From: Nostoc sp. XA010
GTDB taxonomy: Bacteria; Cyanobacteriota; Cyanobacteriia; Cyanobacteriales; Nostocaceae
Direction of reading: 5' to 3'
DNA length: 64,000 bases
Assembly (NCBI RefSeq): GCF_020829625.1
Contig: NZ_JAIVFX010000022.1
Location: 37,861 to 101,860, forward strand
This document shows, piece after piece, positions 35,953 to 43,974 of the stretch. Numbering within the stretch: the first letter of the stretch is position 1; each line of letters starts with the position of its first letter. Position numbers and translations under genes: made by a program. The notes under the pieces are model-generated. The model was not told the origin of the DNA and searched no databases. It saw nothing but the letters and a program-made list of their open reading frames with translations.

Positions 35953-38181
35953 TCAACCAAATTTACTAGCGGTTGAAGCTATGAGGAATGCTCCATAGGT
36001 AAGGATGTAGCCAACTGTGAAGTGAGCTAGACCTACTAACCAACCCTGGACAATAGACAGAGCAACAGGCTTATCTTTCCAGCGAACTAAGTTAGCTAAC
36101 GGAGTGCGTTCGTGTGCCCAGACTAGGGTTTCAATTAACTCTTGCCAGTACCCACGCCAGGCAATCAAGAACATGAAACCAGTTGCCCAAACCAGGTGTC
36201 CAAAGAGGAACATCCAAGCCCAGACAGACAAATTATTTGTGCCGTAGGGGTTATAACCATTAATCAACTGAGCGGAGTTAGCCCAGAGGTAATCACGGAA
36301 CCAACCCATTAGGTATGTGGAATTCTCGTTGAATTGAGCGACGTTACCTTGCCAAACACCTAAATGCTTCCAGTGCCAATAGAAAGTTACCCAACCAAGG
36401 AGATTCAGCATCCAGAACATAGCGAGATAAAAAGACTGTTCCCAAGAGGAAGTTTGGCAAGTACCGCCCCTACCAGGCCCATCGCAGGGGAAGGTAAAGC
36501 CGAAGTCCTTTTTATCAGGCATCAATTTGGTACCACGGGCATCCAATGCGCCCTTGACACAAATTAAGGTAGTGGTGTGCAAACCTAAAGCGATCGCATG
36601 GTGAACCAAGAAATCACCAGGCCCAATGGTCAAGAACAGGGAGTTAGTACCGGAGTTGATCGCTTCTGTCCAGCCTGGTAACCAAACGTTACCGTAGTTG
36701 GGCCAAGCTGTGTAGGCGATACTATCTGGGTTAGATAATAAAGTATCCATCCCATACAGCAGTTTCCCGTGAGCAGATTGGATGAATTGAGCAAATACTG
36801 GCTCAATCAAAATTTGCTTTTCAGGAGTGCCAAAGGCAACTACAACGTCGTTGTGGACGTAGAGGCTAAGAGTGTGGAAGCCTAAGAATAACGACACCCA
36901 ACTCAAGTGTGAGATAATCGCTTCTTTGTGCTGAAGTACACGCTCCAGGACGTTACCTTTATTCTGCTCTGGGTCGTAATCCCGAACCCAGAAGATGCCA
37001 GCATGGGCAAACGCACCAATCATCAAGAAACCAGCAATGTACTGGTGATGGGTGTACAGCGCCGCCTGTGTTGTGTAGTCCTTAGCCATAAAGGCGTAAG
37101 GAGGCAGCGAATACATGTGCTGCGCTACTAATGATAATGCAGTACCTAACGCTGCCAGGTGTATGGACAACTGGAAGTGTAGGGAGTTGTTGTAGGTGTC
37201 GTACAGCCCTTGGTGTGGTAAGTTGAACTGACCTTCAGTTTGGACACCAAAGAAATTCTTGGCATTGAGCATCTCTTTGATGCTGTGACCAATGCCGAAG
37301 TTAGTCCGGTACTGGTGACCAGCGACAATAAAGATAACTGCGATCGCTAAATGGTGATGAGCCATATCGGTCAGCCATAGCGATTCAGTTTGGGGATGAA
37401 AACCACCCAAAAAAGTCAGAATTGCTGTCCCTGCGCCTTGAGATGTGCCAAACACATGCCCTGGCGTTTCAGGATTCTGAGCGTACACACCCCAATCCCC
37501 TCTCCAAAAAGGTGCTAAACCTGCTGGATGAGGTAAAGTTGTTAGGAAATTTTCCCAACCAACATGAACACCGCGAGATTCGGGAATAGCAACGTGAACA
37601 AGGTGTCCGGCCCAAGCCAGAGAACTAACACCAAACAAACCTGCCAGGTGATGATTCAGGCGGGGTTCAGCACTCTTGAACCAAGCCAAGCTAGGACGGT
37701 ACTTGGGTTGCAAGTGCAGCCAACCAGCAAACAAGAATAATGCTGCTAACAGCAGAAGAAACACTGAACCCTGGTAAAGGTCATTGTTCGTCCGCATCCC
37801 AATGGTGTACCACCAGTGGTAGACACCAGAGTAAGCAATGTTAACAGGATGGTTAGCGCCCCCTTGGGTAAAAGCTTCTATTGCTGGTTTACCAAAATGA
37901 GGGTCCCAAATCGCGTGGGCAATTGGGCGAATATGCAGAGGATCTTTAATCCACTGTTCAAAGTTACCTTGCCAGGCTACGTGGAACAACAGACTAGATG
38001 CCCACAGGAATATGATTGCCACATGACCGAAGTGAGTAGCGAAAATCTTTTGGTAAAGATTTTCCTCTGTCATGCCATCATGGCTTTCAAAATCATTTCC
38101 CATAGCCATCGCGTACCAGAGCCGACGTGTAGTCGGGTCTTGTGCGAGATCCTGGTTAAACTTAGGATATTTTGTGGCCAT
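35953..38181 (-). CDS. psaB: photosystem I P700 apoprotein A2 (divergent, stand-alone PsaB paralogue)
   Basis: A 742-residue, eleven-helix reaction-centre subunit with near full PsaB similarity (TRRLWYAMAMGNDFESHDGM, GNFEQWIKDPLHIRPIAHA). The FX iron-sulfur loop CDGPGRGGTC is intact with Cys566 and Cys575. Compared with PsaB as I remember it, several normally constant positions differ: GHQYRTNFG instead of GHMYRTNFG, HFQLSIHLAALGTALS instead of HFQLGWHLACLG, AHAGIFWVRD, and QTSSWEQSFYLAMFWML with an extra residue. No psaA is adjacent; standard psaB follows psaA. Nostoc-type strains are known to carry extra psaB copies. AAGGAG precedes the ATG. It is probably an accessory PSI subunit gene. Confidence 0.93.
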   Translation of the reverse strand: MATKYPKFNQDLAQDPTTRRLWYAMAMGNDFESHDGMTEENLYQKIFATHFGHVAIIFLWASSLLFHVAWQGNFEQWIKDPLHIRPIAHAIWDPHFGKPAIEAFTQGGANHPVNIAYSGVYHWWYTIGMRTNNDLYQGSVFLLLLAALFLFAGWLHLQPKYRPSLAWFKSAEPRLNHHLAGLFGVSSLAWAGHLVHVAIPESRGVHVGWENFLTTLPHPAGLAPFWRGDWGVYAQNPETPGHVFGTSQGAGTAILTFLGGFHPQTESLWLTDMAHHHLAIAVIFIVAGHQYRTNFGIGHSIKEMLNAKNFFGVQTEGQFNLPHQGLYDTYNNSLHFQLSIHLAALGTALSLVAQHMYSLPPYAFMAKDYTTQAALYTHHQYIAGFLMIGAFAHAGIFWVRDYDPEQNKGNVLERVLQHKEAIISHLSWVSLFLGFHTLSLYVHNDVVVAFGTPEKQILIEPVFAQFIQSAHGKLLYGMDTLLSNPDSIAYTAWPNYGNVWLPGWTEAINSGTNSLFLTIGPGDFLVHHAIALGLHTTTLICVKGALDARGTKLMPDKKDFGFTFPCDGPGRGGTCQTSSWEQSFYLAMFWMLNLLGWVTFYWHWKHLGVWQGNVAQFNENSTYLMGWFRDYLWANSAQLINGYNPYGTNNLSVWAWMFLFGHLVWATGFMFLIAWRGYWQELIETLVWAHERTPLANLVRWKDKPVALSIVQGWLVGLAHFTVGYILTYGAFLIASTASKFG

Positions 38182-38658
38182 GCAATTTAATTACATCTCC
38201 TTAAACGCTAATCCAAGTTGCTAGTTCTAATGAACCGACAACTTTTTGTAATTGAATCAGCACCCTTTCAGCCTTAAATTGGAGGTTAATCTAATCTAAA
38301 TAGCAAAAGCTGGTGGTATTGAAGGTAAAACAGTCTTAATTCTTGGACTTACATCCTTAGGCGTATGATGCAATTCATTTCCATAAAAGTAATAAACTAA
38401 TTAATTACTACCATTTCCATCTAACTTTCGGAGGATATTATTGTTAAATGAACTTGTAGTCTTAAATACAGTCCCCAAGCCGCAAAGGTTAGCAAATTTC
38501 TCATTAGAATGAGCTTAATATTTTGTAAAACAATACCATAGAAAAATTGATTTTTTTGACAATATGTAACAGAATATTAAGCTCAAATTTACAAAAAACT
38601 TAGTAAGCTGTGATTCCAAAAGTTTGTACTTTTTGTGTTACTGAGTTAGGTGAATTAC
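38182..38658. other. intergenic region upstream of psaB
   Basis: AT-rich DNA of 477 bp between the psaB start and the small membrane-protein gene on the same strand. It probably holds the psaB promoter and leader. I see no hairpin terminator behind the small gene, so read-through is possible. Confidence 0.35.
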
Positions 38659-38898
38659 TTAGGGGTTAATAATTCCGTAGTAAATGGCGACAACAAATAA
38701 CAAAGCCCCCAGTGCCAGGGTAAAACCATAGCGAACTCGTGGATCAGGTAAGTCTTGATTGGTAATTACACTATCGCTTTGTACCTGAGTCATAGGTTCA
38801 GTTTTCCCAGGTTCTTGGGGATTTATATAGTTAGGTGTGTCCTCTGCGACGGGAGGATTATTTTCTGTTGTTATGTTTTGAGTCTCTTGGGATTTCAT
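38659..38898 (-). CDS. small one-helix membrane protein
   Basis: Seventy-nine residues: a Pro/Asn/Glu/Thr-rich N-terminal half, then DPRVRYGFTLALGALLFVVA leading into IYYGIINP at the C-terminus, giving a single transmembrane helix with a positive side before it. The helix pattern (aromatic Y.F at the start, VA.YY..I at the end) loosely resembles the small PSI subunit PsaX, but that is speculative. It has no chlorophyll-binding ExxNGR motif, so it is not a standard Hli protein. It lies upstream of the lone psaB on the same strand. Confidence 0.55.
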   Translation of the reverse strand: MKSQETQNITTENNPPVAEDTPNYINPQEPGKTEPMTQVQSDSVITNQDLPDPRVRYGFTLALGALLFVVAIYYGIINP

Positions 38899-39131
38899 GG
38901 TTTTTTTTGATGTCTTTGTAGCTTTTACGCTTTCATAATTTCAAAAATTTATTAATGACTACATCGTTCTTAAGAATTACCTTGGCTTCATGTGCGGTTC
39001 TCCTAGAAGAGTTACCCGATGTCAAGTTAATTTGTAATTGAGAATACGCTTTTCTCAGTAAATATTGAATGCCAAACTCGATATAATACCGTAGCCACGT
39101 TTTTCTCAAACCATAGACATACGCATATAAA

Positions 39132-39169
39132 CACAGATGAACTTCATAATTAGTCTGTATTCATCTGTG
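39132..39169. repeat. inverted repeat CACAGATGAA / TTCATCTGTG
   Basis: Perfect 10-bp arms (39132-39141, 39160-39169) with an 18-base loop, 15 bp before the truncated M24 copy. Sequences of the CACAGATGAA type are commonly scattered in cyanobacterial intergenic DNA. Confidence 0.55.
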
Positions 39170-39183
39170 GTTACTAATTTTGT

Positions 39184-39357
39184 ATGAATGAAGAAGCCTC
39201 CAAAAAACTAGAGTTAATCAGGCAAATCTTGGGTGAAACCCAAGTGCAAGGTGTGCGCTTACGCGGTACAGACTGGTTTGCCTGGGCGACAGGTGGCGTT
39301 TCTACTAAACAATTAGATTTTTTTTATCCTTTACTTTTTGAGAACATAATATGTTAG
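39184..39357 (+). pseudogene. truncated 5' copy of the M24-like gene
   Basis: The first ~120 bp (39184-39303) match the start of the intact gene at 40169 with about nine substitutions, translating as MNEEASKKLELIRQILGETQ then VQGVRLRGTDWFAWATGG. Similarity ends abruptly at TCTACTAAAC, and the frame runs another 17 codons of unrelated sequence to a stop. With the intact copy it forms a direct repeat flanking the vapBC module. Confidence 0.85.
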
Positions 39358-39387
39358 ATTAATATTAAAATATAATGAGATAATAAT

Positions 39388-39675
39388 ATGAAAGTCAAAG
39401 GAATAAAACGCGGTCAAAATATAGAAATATTAGAGCAATTAAATAATATACCTGATGGAACAGAAATAATTATAAACTTATAATTTGTGGAAAAGCAAAT
39501 ATCGGAACCAAAAATAAATTTAACACAAGAAGAGAAATTAGCTAAATTAAATAACCTATTTGGGGTGTGGAAAAATAAACCATATTTAACAGAAGTATTT
39601 GTAGAGATTGACCAACAACGTCATACTTCCCAAGGTAGAAGCATAGACTCAATTGATAATCAGGATAACGGCTAA
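39388..39675 (+). pseudogene. antitoxin gene of a vapBC-type module, split by an in-frame stop
   Basis: From ATG at 39388 the frame reads MKVKGIKRGQNIEILEQLNN, then IPDGTEIIINL, a TAA at 39481-39483, and in the same frame FVEKQISEPKINLTQEEKLA through RHTSQGRSIDS to TAA at 39673. Cyanobacterial VapC-linked antitoxins I recall have exactly these two parts as one protein: an MKVKxIxRGKxIEL start and a KLxxFFGxWKxxxEIxxIFxEI-like end. So a single stop separates the DNA-binding-like N-terminal piece from the toxin-binding-like C-terminal piece. Confidence 0.65.
39487..39675 (+). CDS. possible residual antitoxin C-terminal polypeptide
   Basis: A 62-residue frame from GTG at 39487, one codon past the TAA. 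It contains the region expected to bind the toxin (EEKLAKLNNLFGVWKNKPYL, EVFVEIDQQRHTSQG). Its stop overlaps the toxin start (TAATG), the usual coupling in TA operons. Whether it is translated is uncertain because no clear ribosome site precedes the GTG. It is listed separately because the intact toxin gene implies some neutralising product or an inactive system. Confidence 0.45.
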   Translation: MEKQISEPKINLTQEEKLAKLNNLFGVWKNKPYLTEVFVEIDQQRHTSQGRSIDSIDNQDNG

Positions 39676-40070
39676 TGTATCTGTTAGACACTAACATTTG
39701 CATTGCACTTCTCAAAGAAAACCCCCAAGCAGTGAAAAAACTTAATCGCTACTTTAGCCAATGTTATCTATCAACAATTATAGTTGCGGAACTTTATAAA
39801 GGCGTTTACTATTCTCAACAGGTGTCCAATAACCTAGAAAGTTTGCAGCAGTTTACTGACCTATTAGCCATAGAACCATGTGACTTAGAAGCAGCTATTG
39901 AATTTGGTAAAATTCAAAGCGAACTCAAAAAAGTTGGTAAACCAACTAGAGAATTAGATGCATTAATTGCTGCTGTTGCTCGTTCTCACAATGATATTCT
40001 CGTGACTAATAACATCAAAGATTTTACTAATATTCTTAACTTACAATTAGAGAACTGGTTAGACAATTAG
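39675..40070 (+). CDS. vapC: VapC-type PIN-domain toxin ribonuclease
   Basis: A 131-residue PIN domain with the acidic metal-binding set: Asp5 in YLLDTNICI, Glu39 in VAELYKG, Asp95 in RELDALIAAVA and Asp116 in TNNIKDF. Members cleave RNA (tRNA, rRNA or mRNA) and are held inactive by the antitoxin. The ATG overlaps the antitoxin stop by one base. The frame is full length and undamaged, in contrast to the antitoxin. The module lies between two copies of the beginning of an M24-like gene. Confidence 0.88.
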   Translation: MYLLDTNICIALLKENPQAVKKLNRYFSQCYLSTIIVAELYKGVYYSQQVSNNLESLQQFTDLLAIEPCDLEAAIEFGKIQSELKKVGKPTRELDALIAAVARSHNDILVTNNIKDFTNILNLQLENWLDN

Positions 40071-40168
40071 ACATAGATTAATTGTACCATTTTGAATACC
40101 AACCTTAGACAGACGCAGGCAGACGTAGATAAGTTTGATAATCATCTCTATCTATCAGTGTTTTTCCT

Positions 40169-41257
40169 ATGAACGAAGAAGTCTCTAAAAAACTAGAGTT
40201 AATCAGGCAAATCTTGGGTGAAACCGAAGTGCAAGGCGTGCGTTTGCGCGGTACAGACTGGTTTGCCTGGGCGACAGCTGGCGCTTCTAACACTGTGCTG
40301 CTTACTGCTGAAAGTGGCGTAGCAGAAGTATTAGTAACTACTGAAGATGCTTGGGTATTGACGGATGAAATTGAAGTGCAGCGTCTTAAGGATGAAGAAC
40401 TACCTGCTAATTTTAAAGTTCATGTCAACCCTTGGGCTGATGGTGCTACCCGTGAGTCTTTTGTGCGCGATCTAACTGGCGGCGGAAAAGTAGTTAGCGA
40501 TCGCCCCATCTCCAATTTAGAACAGCCGTTACCTCTATCTCTGCAATCTTACAAACGGGTAATGATGTCAAGTGAATTAGAGCGATATCGCCAAGTTGGA
40601 CAAAAAGCTAGTCAGGCAATGACAGAAGTACTCAAAGCCGCCAAGCCAACTTGGACAGAATATCAGTTAGCGGGTGCGGGTGCAGAGGCGTTATGGGCGA
40701 AAGGCTTGCATCCGGCGCTGACACTGGTAGCGGGTGATAGGCGTTTACCGCTATACCGTCATGCTACAGCCACAGCAGAACAAATTGGACGGCAAGCGAT
40801 GCTGGTGTTTTGCGCTAGAGGTTACGGTTTGTATGCAAATCTGACTCGATTTGTTTGTTTTGGTAAGCTCTCAGACGAACAGGCCGAATTGCATTCCCAT
40901 GTGCGCGAAATAGAAGCAGTAGTTTTAAATTTATGTCAACCCGGAACCACTCTTGATGCAGTTTATCACGCACTAGCTCAAGCTTATGAACAGCATGGAT
41001 TTCCCAATGCCATCCGGGAACATCACCAGGGAGGAACCACTGGATATTTAGCGCGAGAAATCGTAGCAAATCCAAGCACTACTGATACTTTGGCAGAAGG
41101 TATTGCTGTCGCTTGGAACCCTAGTTTAACTGGGGCAAAAATTGAAGATACTTTTGTGATTCTCAAAGATGGAAAGTTGGAAAATCTGACTTTTGATCCA
41201 AATTTCCCTAATGTTGAGGTAGAAGGAAGATTGCGCCCTGTACCTTTGTATAATTAA
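40169..41257 (+). CDS. M24 (creatinase/aminopeptidase P) family protein, probably metal-site degenerate
   Basis: A 362-residue protein with an N-terminal creatinase-like domain (about 1-125) and a pita-bread domain (about 140-340). The places where M24 peptidases hold five metal ligands are altered: the first Asp block reads LVFCARGYGLYANLTRF (no Asp), the His block reads REHHQGGTTGY, and of the two Glu blocks one is AVAWNPSLTG (Glu absent) and one AKIEDTF (Glu kept). So peptidase activity is doubtful; a binding role or an unusual reaction is possible. galK follows after 5 bp, indicating an operon. A truncated copy of its 5' end lies 985 bp upstream. Confidence 0.8.
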   Translation: MNEEVSKKLELIRQILGETEVQGVRLRGTDWFAWATAGASNTVLLTAESGVAEVLVTTEDAWVLTDEIEVQRLKDEELPANFKVHVNPWADGATRESFVRDLTGGGKVVSDRPISNLEQPLPLSLQSYKRVMMSSELERYRQVGQKASQAMTEVLKAAKPTWTEYQLAGAGAEALWAKGLHPALTLVAGDRRLPLYRHATATAEQIGRQAMLVFCARGYGLYANLTRFVCFGKLSDEQAELHSHVREIEAVVLNLCQPGTTLDAVYHALAQAYEQHGFPNAIREHHQGGTTGYLAREIVANPSTTDTLAEGIAVAWNPSLTGAKIEDTFVILKDGKLENLTFDPNFPNVEVEGRLRPVPLYN

Positions 41258-41262
41258 AAATT

Positions 41263-42345
41263 ATGGATTTTCAACAAGTATTCGGTAAACCACCTGAAAC
41301 TAAAGCGAGTGCGCCAGGAAGAGTAAATTTACTAGGCGAACATACCGACTATAATGACGGGTTCGTTCTTCCAACTGCGATTCCTCAAAGTACCACGGTA
41401 CAGCTAGGTTTTAGTAGCGATAGCCAGCATCACTTTTACTCGGAAAATTTAAACGAGCAAGTGAGCATTTCAGATATCAATCATCAGCCGTCTGGATTTG
41501 CCAGTTATATTTTTGGCTGTATTGAGCTTTTGCAAAAAGCAGAATATACAATACCGCCGCTTTGTGTGTACGTCAAATCGTCGGTTCCTATGGGTTCAGG
41601 TTTGTCTAGCAGCGCCGCTTTGGAAGTGGCAACCCTTCGGGCATTACGCCAACTTCTGAACCTTCCAATTGATGATGTTGAAATCGCCCAATTCGCCCAG
41701 CAAGCAGAAATTCAATATGCTGGCGTGCAATGCGGAATCATGGATCAGATGGCTTCTAGTTTGGCTGACACTGAACATATCTTATTTTTAGATACTCGGA
41801 CTTTAGAACGCCGCGTGATGCCTTTGCCTGAGAAAGCGGAGATTTTGGTTATTGATAGCGGTGTACCCCGCACACTTGCAGGTAGCGGCTATAACCAGCG
41901 TCGGGCTGAGTGTGAAGAGGCGGCGCGATCGCTCGGAGTGAAAGCATTGCGAGATATTACTGATGTTAATGTAACAAAAACATTACCTGAGCCTCTACAG
42001 CGTCGTGCCCGTCATGTAGTTACAGAAAATAACCGCGTTTTAGAAGTATTGCAGGGAGTAACATCTGAGCGCTTTGGCAAATTGATGAACGCTTCCCACG
42101 CCAGCTTGCGAGATGATTACGAAGTTTCAGTACCAGCCCTTGATAGGTTGGTAGAGATTTTGCAGAAAACAGAAGGAGTGTTTGGTGCAAGACTCACGGG
42201 TGCAGGCTTTGGGGGAGCAAGTGTAGCTTTGGTTAGATCGGGTGAGAGCAAAGGGATTGCAACTCATGTCCTTGAACAATACAACCAAGCAGGTTACAAG
42301 GGACGAATTTTGGTTCCTTCTTTGGAATTGATTGATGCAGCCTAA
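41263..42345 (+). CDS. galK: galactokinase
   Basis: A 360-residue GHMP kinase. Motifs: the galactokinase signature GRVNLLGEHTDYNDGFVLP (galactose contacts E, D), the phosphate-binding loop PMGSGLSSSAALEVA, MDQMASSLAD, and the C-terminal GARLTGAGFGGASVAL. It phosphorylates galactose to galactose-1-phosphate for GalT. It starts 5 bp after the M24-like gene and overlaps the converging 42342-42836 gene by 4 bp at the stop. Confidence 0.95.
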   Translation: MDFQQVFGKPPETKASAPGRVNLLGEHTDYNDGFVLPTAIPQSTTVQLGFSSDSQHHFYSENLNEQVSISDINHQPSGFASYIFGCIELLQKAEYTIPPLCVYVKSSVPMGSGLSSSAALEVATLRALRQLLNLPIDDVEIAQFAQQAEIQYAGVQCGIMDQMASSLADTEHILFLDTRTLERRVMPLPEKAEILVIDSGVPRTLAGSGYNQRRAECEEAARSLGVKALRDITDVNVTKTLPEPLQRRARHVVTENNRVLEVLQGVTSERFGKLMNASHASLRDDYEVSVPALDRLVEILQKTEGVFGARLTGAGFGGASVALVRSGESKGIATHVLEQYNQAGYKGRILVPSLELIDAA

Positions 42346-42836
42346 ACCATCTCAAACTCTAATTGATGACTCTTGAGAAAATCATGGGTGAAATGATCCA
42401 CCACATTTGTATCAGCTAGTTCCAAATTATAAAAATCTACAGCTTCATGGTCAAAATAGGGGCCAGCGTGCCAAGTACCCTCATGTAGCTTGATAAAACA
42501 ATTCCCCGGAATGCGGAAAGCAGCAATCTCTTCTAATGCCGGTTCATTTACATCATTATTAGGAGGACAAACTGCAATTAACCAATCCTTCCCTGACAAA
42601 GAACCTAGACACTGAGTGCATTGCACATGGCGAGTAATTTTGTGAAATTTTCGCCCTCTTTTTTCCAACCGCATAATATAAAACCGTGGAATCCCATTAT
42701 GCAGGTTTAACTGGGCATCTTCCACATCATAACCTTTGCCATCAAGACTTGCAAAAATCACCTGTCCATAACGTCGAAAGTTTTCAGAACTTACCCATTG
42801 TGCTTGCAATTGTTGTAATGTCTTTGATGTACTCAT
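42342..42836 (-). CDS. ureidoglycolate lyase (AllA)-like cupin protein
   Basis: A 164-residue single-domain protein with the cupin-like AllA pattern: ENFRRYGQVIFAS near the N-terminus, KITRHVQCTQCLGSLSGKDW, KLHEGTWHAGPYFD and DFYNLELADTNVVDH. In purine catabolism AllA-type enzymes convert ureidoglycolate to glyoxylate and urea; cyanobacterial members are usually annotated by homology only. It converges on galK with a 4-bp overlap. No other ureide genes are nearby, so the role is uncertain. Confidence 0.75.
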   Translation of the reverse strand: MSTSKTLQQLQAQWVSSENFRRYGQVIFASLDGKGYDVEDAQLNLHNGIPRFYIMRLEKRGRKFHKITRHVQCTQCLGSLSGKDWLIAVCPPNNDVNEPALEEIAAFRIPGNCFIKLHEGTWHAGPYFDHEAVDFYNLELADTNVVDHFTHDFLKSHQLEFEMV

Positions 42837-42954
42837 ATCAAAACTTTGAGAGAGATTACTTAGGTTTATTTTCTCCCAAAATGACTAAGTTTTATCCAGT
42901 CATAATGGTGACTTCCTGAGTTTAAATGCTCTACATTATTATGAAAAAATAATC

Positions 42955-43974
42955 TCAGCTTGCTAAATAACTACGTACTTGTTCTTTTTGCCGTCGGAGG
43001 AGGCTAAGGGCTTTTTGCTCTATCTGACGTACCCGTTCTCGACTAATACCCATGCGATCGCCAATCTGTGCTAAAGAAAGTTCATATCCATCAGTCAGAC
43101 CAAAGCGCAAGGTTAATATTTCTCGCTGCTGGGGAGACAGCTTTGCCAACAAGTCTTGTAAATCTTGGTGCAAAGATTCTTCAACAGCATAGTCTTCAGG
43201 AGAAGGCCCATCATCCTCCAGTATGTCCTGCAATTCTGTATCTTGTTGTTCACCAACTCGCGCTTCCAAGGAAAACGGTTGACGCGCCAAGTACAAACAC
43301 TCTCTAACTTGGCTAGGTGTCAAAGATAAGGCGGTAGCAATTTCAGCAGTAGTTGGAACGCGACCTAACTGTTGAGATAATTCTCGCTGCACCCGTTTAA
43401 TTTTGTTCAGTTTCTCAAAGACGTGGATAGGTAAACGAATTGTTCGTCCTTGTTGAGCGATCGCTCGTGTAATTCCTTGACGAATCCACCAGTAAGCGTA
43501 GGTAGAAAACTTATAACCAAGAGCGGGATCAAATTTATCCACTCCTCGCTCTAAACCCAAAGTACCTTCTTGAATTAAATCCATAAATTCCAGGTTCCGG
43601 TGCTGGTATTTCTTCGCAACTGCTACCACTAACCGCAGATTAGCCTGAATCATTTTCTGCTTGGCTTGATGTCCTAAATTTAGCTGTTGCTCTACCACCT
43701 CAACACTTAACTCCACCTGATGTGCCCATTCTTGCAGCGTGGGTTCGTGATTTAATTTCACAGCTAATTCTTCTTTAGCAGCTAGTAAATTCATCATCTG
43801 CTGCACTTGTTCGGCAAAAATAACCTCTTGTTCACGAGTCAACAAATCTACACGCCCGATTTCTTGCAGATAACTACGCACAATATCATCTGTAGCTCGA
43901 GGTTTTTTATCTGCGGCTAAACTTTTTTTCTTCGTTTTTTGAACTTCGGTAGGTGGAGATGTTAAGTTGCTCAT
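42955..43974 (-). CDS. group 2 RNA polymerase sigma factor (sigma-70 family)
   Basis: A 339-residue sigma factor. Region 1.2 is DIVRSYLQEIGRVDLLTREQE, region 2 is ANLRLVVAVAKKYQHRNLEF to KFSTYAYWWIRQGITRAIAQ (2.3/2.4), region 3 follows with QGRTIRLPIHVFEKLNKIKR, and region 4 is SPQQREILTLRFGLTDGYEL plus the HTH GISRERVRQIEQKAL. It lacks the long region 1.1 of the principal factor, so it is a group 2 (SigB/C/D/E-type) regulator of stress, light or nitrogen responses; which one I cannot tell. GAGGAG lies before the ATG. A very long non-coding stretch lies upstream. Confidence 0.92.
   Translation of the reverse strand: MSNLTSPPTEVQKTKKKSLAADKKPRATDDIVRSYLQEIGRVDLLTREQEVIFAEQVQQMMNLLAAKEELAVKLNHEPTLQEWAHQVELSVEVVEQQLNLGHQAKQKMIQANLRLVVAVAKKYQHRNLEFMDLIQEGTLGLERGVDKFDPALGYKFSTYAYWWIRQGITRAIAQQGRTIRLPIHVFEKLNKIKRVQRELSQQLGRVPTTAEIATALSLTPSQVRECLYLARQPFSLEARVGEQQDTELQDILEDDGPSPEDYAVEESLHQDLQDLLAKLSPQQREILTLRFGLTDGYELSLAQIGDRMGISRERVRQIEQKALSLLRRQKEQVRSYLAS

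Noticed and set aside
38659..38898. High-light-inducible (Hli) protein
   Set aside because: The ExxNGR chlorophyll-binding motif is missing from the helix.
38980..39030. CATGTGCGGTTC resembling the 3' half of a group II intron domain V
   Set aside because: The pairing 5' half with the AGC triad and GAAA tetraloop is absent, so it is not a domain V.
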